This document shows, one piece after another, positions 6,364-9,190 of a DNA stretch of 9,190 bases (position 1 is its first letter; each line of letters opens with the position of its first letter). This DNA comes from Bacillota bacterium (GTDB lineage: Bacteria > Bacillota > Clostridia > Tissierellales > Peptoniphilaceae). The DNA is taken from the NCBI GenBank assembly GCA_023442495.1, contig JAEZZB010000085.1, positions 1 through 9,190 on the forward strand, written 5' to 3'. The translations under genes and the position numbers were made by a program. The notes beneath the pieces were generated by a model. The model was given only the letters and a program-made list of their open reading frames with translations. It did not search any database and was not told the origin of the DNA.

Positions 6364-7266
6364 ATGCACACTAATAAAAAACTACACAATTTAAGAAGAA
6401 TCGCTTTGATATTAATAGGTACATTAATAATGACCTTAGGGTCATACTTTTTCAATGTACCAGCGAATATAGCAGCAGGGGGAGTGACAGGTTTTTCTCA
6501 AGTTCTTGTTAGTTTAATGCCTTTTATGAATATAGGTATTGTAATGGGATTCCTCAATTTAGTTATATTAATAATTGGTATAATATTCTTAGGAAAAGAA
6601 TTTGGTGTATATACATTAATAGGTGCAGTATCTTATTCTTTATATATGACTATATTTGATTTTTTAATAGTATTAGAACATCCGATTCTTGAAGATAATA
6701 TTGCTAATTTATTAATAGGTGCAGTTTTAGTTGGTGTGGGTCTTGCCATAGTATTCAGACAAAATGCTTCAACAGGTGGGACTGATGTTATTGCAAAGAT
6801 AATTGAAAAGAAAGCTACAATTAATTTAAGTAAAGCAATATTGATAGTAGATACCTTTGTTATTTTGTTTGCTACATCAATATATGGATTAGAAAAAGGT
6901 ATTTATGCTTTTATATCTTTATATGTGACTACATATACTGTAGATGTCACAATTGCAGGTTTTAACTCAAAAATACAAATGACCATTATTTCTAATGAAG
7001 CTGATTTAATTAATAATTTTATATTTTCAGAAATAAAAAGAGGGTCTACATTCTATAAAGCAAGTGGTGGATATACTAAACAAGAAAGAGATATACTTGT
7101 TACAATAGTAGATAAAAAACAATATATAAAAATTAGAAATTTTATAAATAACGTTGATGAAGATGCTTTTGTATATATAACTAATATTAATGAAGTAATA
7201 GGTTATGGTTTCACAAGGGAGATAATTTATGCCGATACTAGGGAAAATGCAGAAATTAGTAATTAA
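6364..7266 (+). CDS. YitT family membrane protein (DUF161 plus DUF2179)
   Basis: This 300-residue inner membrane protein has about six hydrophobic segments, near 12-30, 56-76, 82-103, 113-131, 157-175 and 179-198. Family landmarks are NVPANIAAGGVTGFSQVL (31-48) and the RQNASTGGTDVIAKI stretch (132-146). The soluble C-terminal DUF2179 domain spans about 225-280 (YTKQERDILVTIV ... DEDAFVYITNINEVIGYGF). The transported substrate or role of YitT proteins is not established. GGAGG (6355-6359) lies four bases before the ATG, 16 bases after the RNase J stop. Its last 12 or so residues are encoded in DNA shared with the next gene. Confidence 0.93.
   Translation: MHTNKKLHNLRRIALILIGTLIMTLGSYFFNVPANIAAGGVTGFSQVLVSLMPFMNIGIVMGFLNLVILIIGIIFLGKEFGVYTLIGAVSYSLYMTIFDFLIVLEHPILEDNIANLLIGAVLVGVGLAIVFRQNASTGGTDVIAKIIEKKATINLSKAILIVDTFVILFATSIYGLEKGIYAFISLYVTTYTVDVTIAGFNSKIQMTIISNEADLINNFIFSEIKRGSTFYKASGGYTKQERDILVTIVDKKQYIKIRNFINNVDEDAFVYITNINEVIGYGFTREIIYADTRENAEISN
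7215..7221 (+). promoter_or_regulatory. Ribosome binding site of the CvfB-like gene, inside yitT
   Basis: AAGGGAG lies within yitT codons, seven bases before the ATG at 7229. It favours that start over the in-frame ATG at 7247, whose nearest purine run (AGGGA, 7240-7244) is only two bases away. Confidence 0.65.
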
Positions 7267-8068
7267 AAGGATTACTTCTATAGGAGCGTTTTTAAATGAT
7301 ACAATAGATGCAGATGATAATACAGATATTTTATTACCTAAGAAATATCTTAAAAAAGATAAAGTATTAGGTGATAAAATTGAGGTTTTCGTCTATAAAG
7401 ATAATCAAAATAGACCTATTGCAACTACAAAAAAATCAAAGATTGAATTAAATGGTTTAGCTATTTTGCAAGTTATTGATACGACTAAGATTGGTGCGTT
7501 TCTTGATTGGGGACTAGAAAAAGACCTTTTATTACCATTTGAAGAACAAATAGGTACAATAAAGAAACACAGCTATCATTTAGTTGGTTTATATATTGAT
7601 AAATCAGATAGATTAACGGCTACTATGAAGGTTGATGATTTCTTTGAAAAAAATATTGAATTGAAAGAAAATGATTGGGTTAGTGGAGAAGTTTACTCAT
7701 ATAATTCTGAAATAGGTGCATTTATTCTTGTAGAAGGAAAGTATAATGGGATGTTACCTAATGTAGAGATAATGGGTATTCCAAGAATAGGAGATAAAGT
7801 TCGACTAAGGGTTAAACATATCAAAGAAGACGGTAAAATCGATTTAACTTTCAGTAATAGATCCCATATTGAAATAAATAAGGATGCAGCTCAAATTTAT
7901 TCTATTCTAAAAGACAATGGTGGGTTTTTAAGGGTCAATGATAAATCTGATCCAAAAATTATCAGACGAATATTTAATATGAGTAAAGGTCAATTTAAAA
8001 AATCTATTGGTAGATTATACAAACAAAGAAAGATTATATTCAAAGATAATGGAATAATGATTAAATAG
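7229..8068 (+). CDS. CvfB/YitL-like S1 domain RNA-binding protein
   Basis: This 279-residue cytoplasmic protein has the build of CvfB (YitL): three S1-like modules and a C-terminal winged helix. The modules lie at about 8-66 (TSIGAFLND ... DILLPKKYL), 77-135 (TTKIGAFLDWGLEKDLLLP ... GLYIDKSDRLTATMK) and 148-208 (SEIGAFILVEGKYNGMLP ... DGKIDLTFS); the winged helix is at 218-276. In Staphylococcus aureus CvfB binds RNA and affects virulence gene expression; here an RNA-binding role is likely and the target unknown. The start at 7229 gives MPILGKMQKLVI, resembling the family N-terminus, and overlaps yitT by 38 bases. The beginning at 7247 cannot be fully excluded. Placement after the RNase J gene fits an RNA-metabolism theme. 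Confidence 0.91.
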   Translation: MPILGKMQKLVIKRITSIGAFLNDTIDADDNTDILLPKKYLKKDKVLGDKIEVFVYKDNQNRPIATTKKSKIELNGLAILQVIDTTKIGAFLDWGLEKDLLLPFEEQIGTIKKHSYHLVGLYIDKSDRLTATMKVDDFFEKNIELKENDWVSGEVYSYNSEIGAFILVEGKYNGMLPNVEIMGIPRIGDKVRLRVKHIKEDGKIDLTFSNRSHIEINKDAAQIYSILKDNGGFLRVNDKSDPKIIRRIFNMSKGQFKKSIGRLYKQRKIIFKDNGIMIK

Positions 8069-8072
8069 GAGG
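8067..8072 (+). promoter_or_regulatory. Ribosome binding site that supports a GTG start
   Basis: AGGAGG begins on the last two bases of the preceding TAG stop and ends four bases before GTG at 8077. The next in-frame ATG (8152 or later) would remove the start of the N-terminal helix region and has no comparable site. Confidence 0.85.
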
Positions 8073-8076
8073 ATTA

Positions 8077-8817
8077 GTGAAGGAAGTATATTATATAGTT
8101 AATGGGAAAAAAATCACACAAGATGAAGTGCATGATTTTGTTCATTCAATGGGCCAAGAAGGTATGAGATATCATAATGAAGAAGGATTCCAACAAATAG
8201 CTGATGAACTACTCAATCAAGAATTATTTTTGCTAGAAGCTAAAGATAAAGGCTTTGATAAAGAAGAAAATTATTTAAAAGAAGTAGAATTTGCAAAAGA
8301 ACAAATATTAAAACAATATGCTATTAGAAAATTACTTGATAGTGTTAATATTGACGATGAAAAAGTAAAAGAATTTTATGAGTCTAATAAAGATCAATTT
8401 TCAGATATTTATAAATTTGCTGCATCTCATATTTTAGTTGAAAATCAAGATTTAGCTAATGAATTAAAAGAAAAAATAGATAATGGTGAATCATTTGAAG
8501 ATGTAGCTACAGAAAATTCTACTTGTCCTTCATCACAAAGAGGTGGAGATTTAGGAGAATTCCAATCAGGACAAATGGTTAAAGAATTTGAAAATGCTTT
8601 ACTTGAAATGGAAAATGGTGAAATATCTAATCCAGTAAAGACACAATTTGGATATCATATAATTAAATTAAATAAAAAAGAGTTATTAAAAGAAAATAAA
8701 TTCGAAAGCTTTAAGGATGAATTAGAAAGATCCCTATTAAGTCAATTACAACAAGAGGCATATGCTAATAAAGCTGAAGAATTAAAAAATAAATATACTG
8801 TAGAAAGAGGAAAATAA
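8077..8817 (+). CDS. Parvulin-type peptidylprolyl isomerase, cytoplasmic
   Basis: This 246-residue protein should catalyse cis-trans isomerisation of peptide bonds before proline and may act as a chaperone. The N-terminal part (1-110), with VNGKKITQDEV and helical charged segments, is of the SurA/PrsA-like type. The parvulin domain spans about 113-200: ASHILVE with H118, NSTCPSSQRGGDLGEFQSG with C150, and QFGYHIIKLN with H194. These three match the catalytic-site His/Cys/His of E. coli Par10 and human Pin1. A helical tail follows. There is no signal peptide or lipobox, so unlike PrsA it should stay in the cytoplasm. It begins with GTG and its TAA stop shares one base with the ATG of the next gene. 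Confidence 0.94.
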   Translation: MKEVYYIVNGKKITQDEVHDFVHSMGQEGMRYHNEEGFQQIADELLNQELFLLEAKDKGFDKEENYLKEVEFAKEQILKQYAIRKLLDSVNIDDEKVKEFYESNKDQFSDIYKFAASHILVENQDLANELKEKIDNGESFEDVATENSTCPSSQRGGDLGEFQSGQMVKEFENALLEMENGEISNPVKTQFGYHIIKLNKKELLKENKFESFKDELERSLLSQLQQEAYANKAEELKNKYTVERGK

Positions 8818-9190
8818 TGGAAGCGTTAAATAATTCAAGTGCAAAACCAGTATTTGATAATTTTATAAAAATATCTCAAATACCAAGATGTTCACATGAC
8901 GAAGAAAGAATATCAAAATTTGTTTATGATTTTGGTATTAATCTAGGATATGAATCCACCAGAGATGAATATGGTAATGTAATCATTGTAAAACCAGCTT
9001 TAGAAGGTTATGAAGATCACGATACAGTTATTTTACAATCTCATTTAGACATGGTTTGTGAAAAAGTTGAAGGTTCAACCCATGATTTTACATGTGATCC
9101 AATAGATTTATATGTTGAAGGAGATATCTTAAAAGCTAGAGATACTACATTAGGTGCAGACGATGGCGCAGGGGTTGCACTCATGCTTTC
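8817..9190 (+). CDS. pepD: Aminoacyl-histidine dipeptidase (PepD, M20C), 5' part
   Basis: The first 124 codons of a metallopeptidase gene run off the window edge. PepD enzymes are cytoplasmic zinc peptidases that cleave Xaa-His dipeptides such as carnosine and other small peptides. The N-terminus resembles E. coli PepD: PVFDNFIKISQIPRCSHDEE, a GNVIIVKPA strand, LQSHLDMVCEK with metal ligand H76 and catalytic-helper D78, HDFTCDPIDLYVEGDILKARDTT split over 89-111, and GADDGAG with bridging-metal D115. In E. coli the last motif is GADNG. AGAGG (8806-8810) lies six bases before the ATG, which overlaps the preceding stop as TAATG. Domain completeness cannot be judged. Confidence 0.9.
   Translation, partial: MEALNNSSAKPVFDNFIKISQIPRCSHDEERISKFVYDFGINLGYESTRDEYGNVIIVKPALEGYEDHDTVILQSHLDMVCEKVEGSTHDFTCDPIDLYVEGDILKARDTTLGADDGAGVALML

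Overview
The window is very AT-rich, with A/T-biased codons, AGGAGG-type ribosome sites and a conserved low-GC Gram-positive gene order (alaS, ireB, ruvX, DUF1292 gene, RNase J gene). This points to a Bacillota bacterium. The protein style (cytoplasmic parvulin, CvfB, YitT and M20C dipeptidase after RNase J) fits anaerobic Clostridia/Tissierellia, for example relatives of Peptoniphilus, Anaerococcus or Finegoldia. The genus is an inference, not something the sequence proves.

Layout. Bases 1-655 carry no convincing gene. Bases 1-260 are five in-phase copies of a 52-bp tandem repeat that begins exactly at the window edge and may extend upstream. A decayed sixth copy seems to follow (about 261-325). 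After it, about 332-432 holds diverged copies of the same unit in the opposite orientation. Where the two orientations meet, a hairpin with a GTAA loop and a T run (318-356) looks like an intrinsic terminator. Bases 433-590 are non-coding and contain an 11-bp hairpin at 524-562. A candidate promoter at 591-620 leads into the gene run.

From 656 to the right edge every gene is on the + strand and tightly packed: an Rrf2/IscR-type regulator, alaS (alanyl-tRNA synthetase), ireB, a strong intrinsic terminator, ruvX, a very acidic DUF1292 gene, an RNase J gene, a YitT-family membrane protein gene, a CvfB-like S1 RNA-binding protein gene, a parvulin prolyl isomerase gene and the first 124 codons of a pepD-type dipeptidase gene cut by the window end. 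Several junctions overlap or touch (7229-7266, 8817), which suggests coupled translation.

How the genes fit together. Most are housekeeping functions in tRNA charging, rRNA/RNA processing, RNA decay, protein folding and peptide use. The Rrf2 protein keeps three cysteines and a histidine suitable for an Fe-S cluster, but no iron-sulfur genes lie beside it. In many clostridia cysteine desulfurase, scaffold and mnmA genes sit between such a regulator and alaS, so this locus may have lost or moved them. The most unusual parts are the two-orientation repeat region and the 15-bp duplication that creates one of the three cysteines in the regulator. I found no mobile element gene, CRISPR array, defence system or clearly new multi-gene system.
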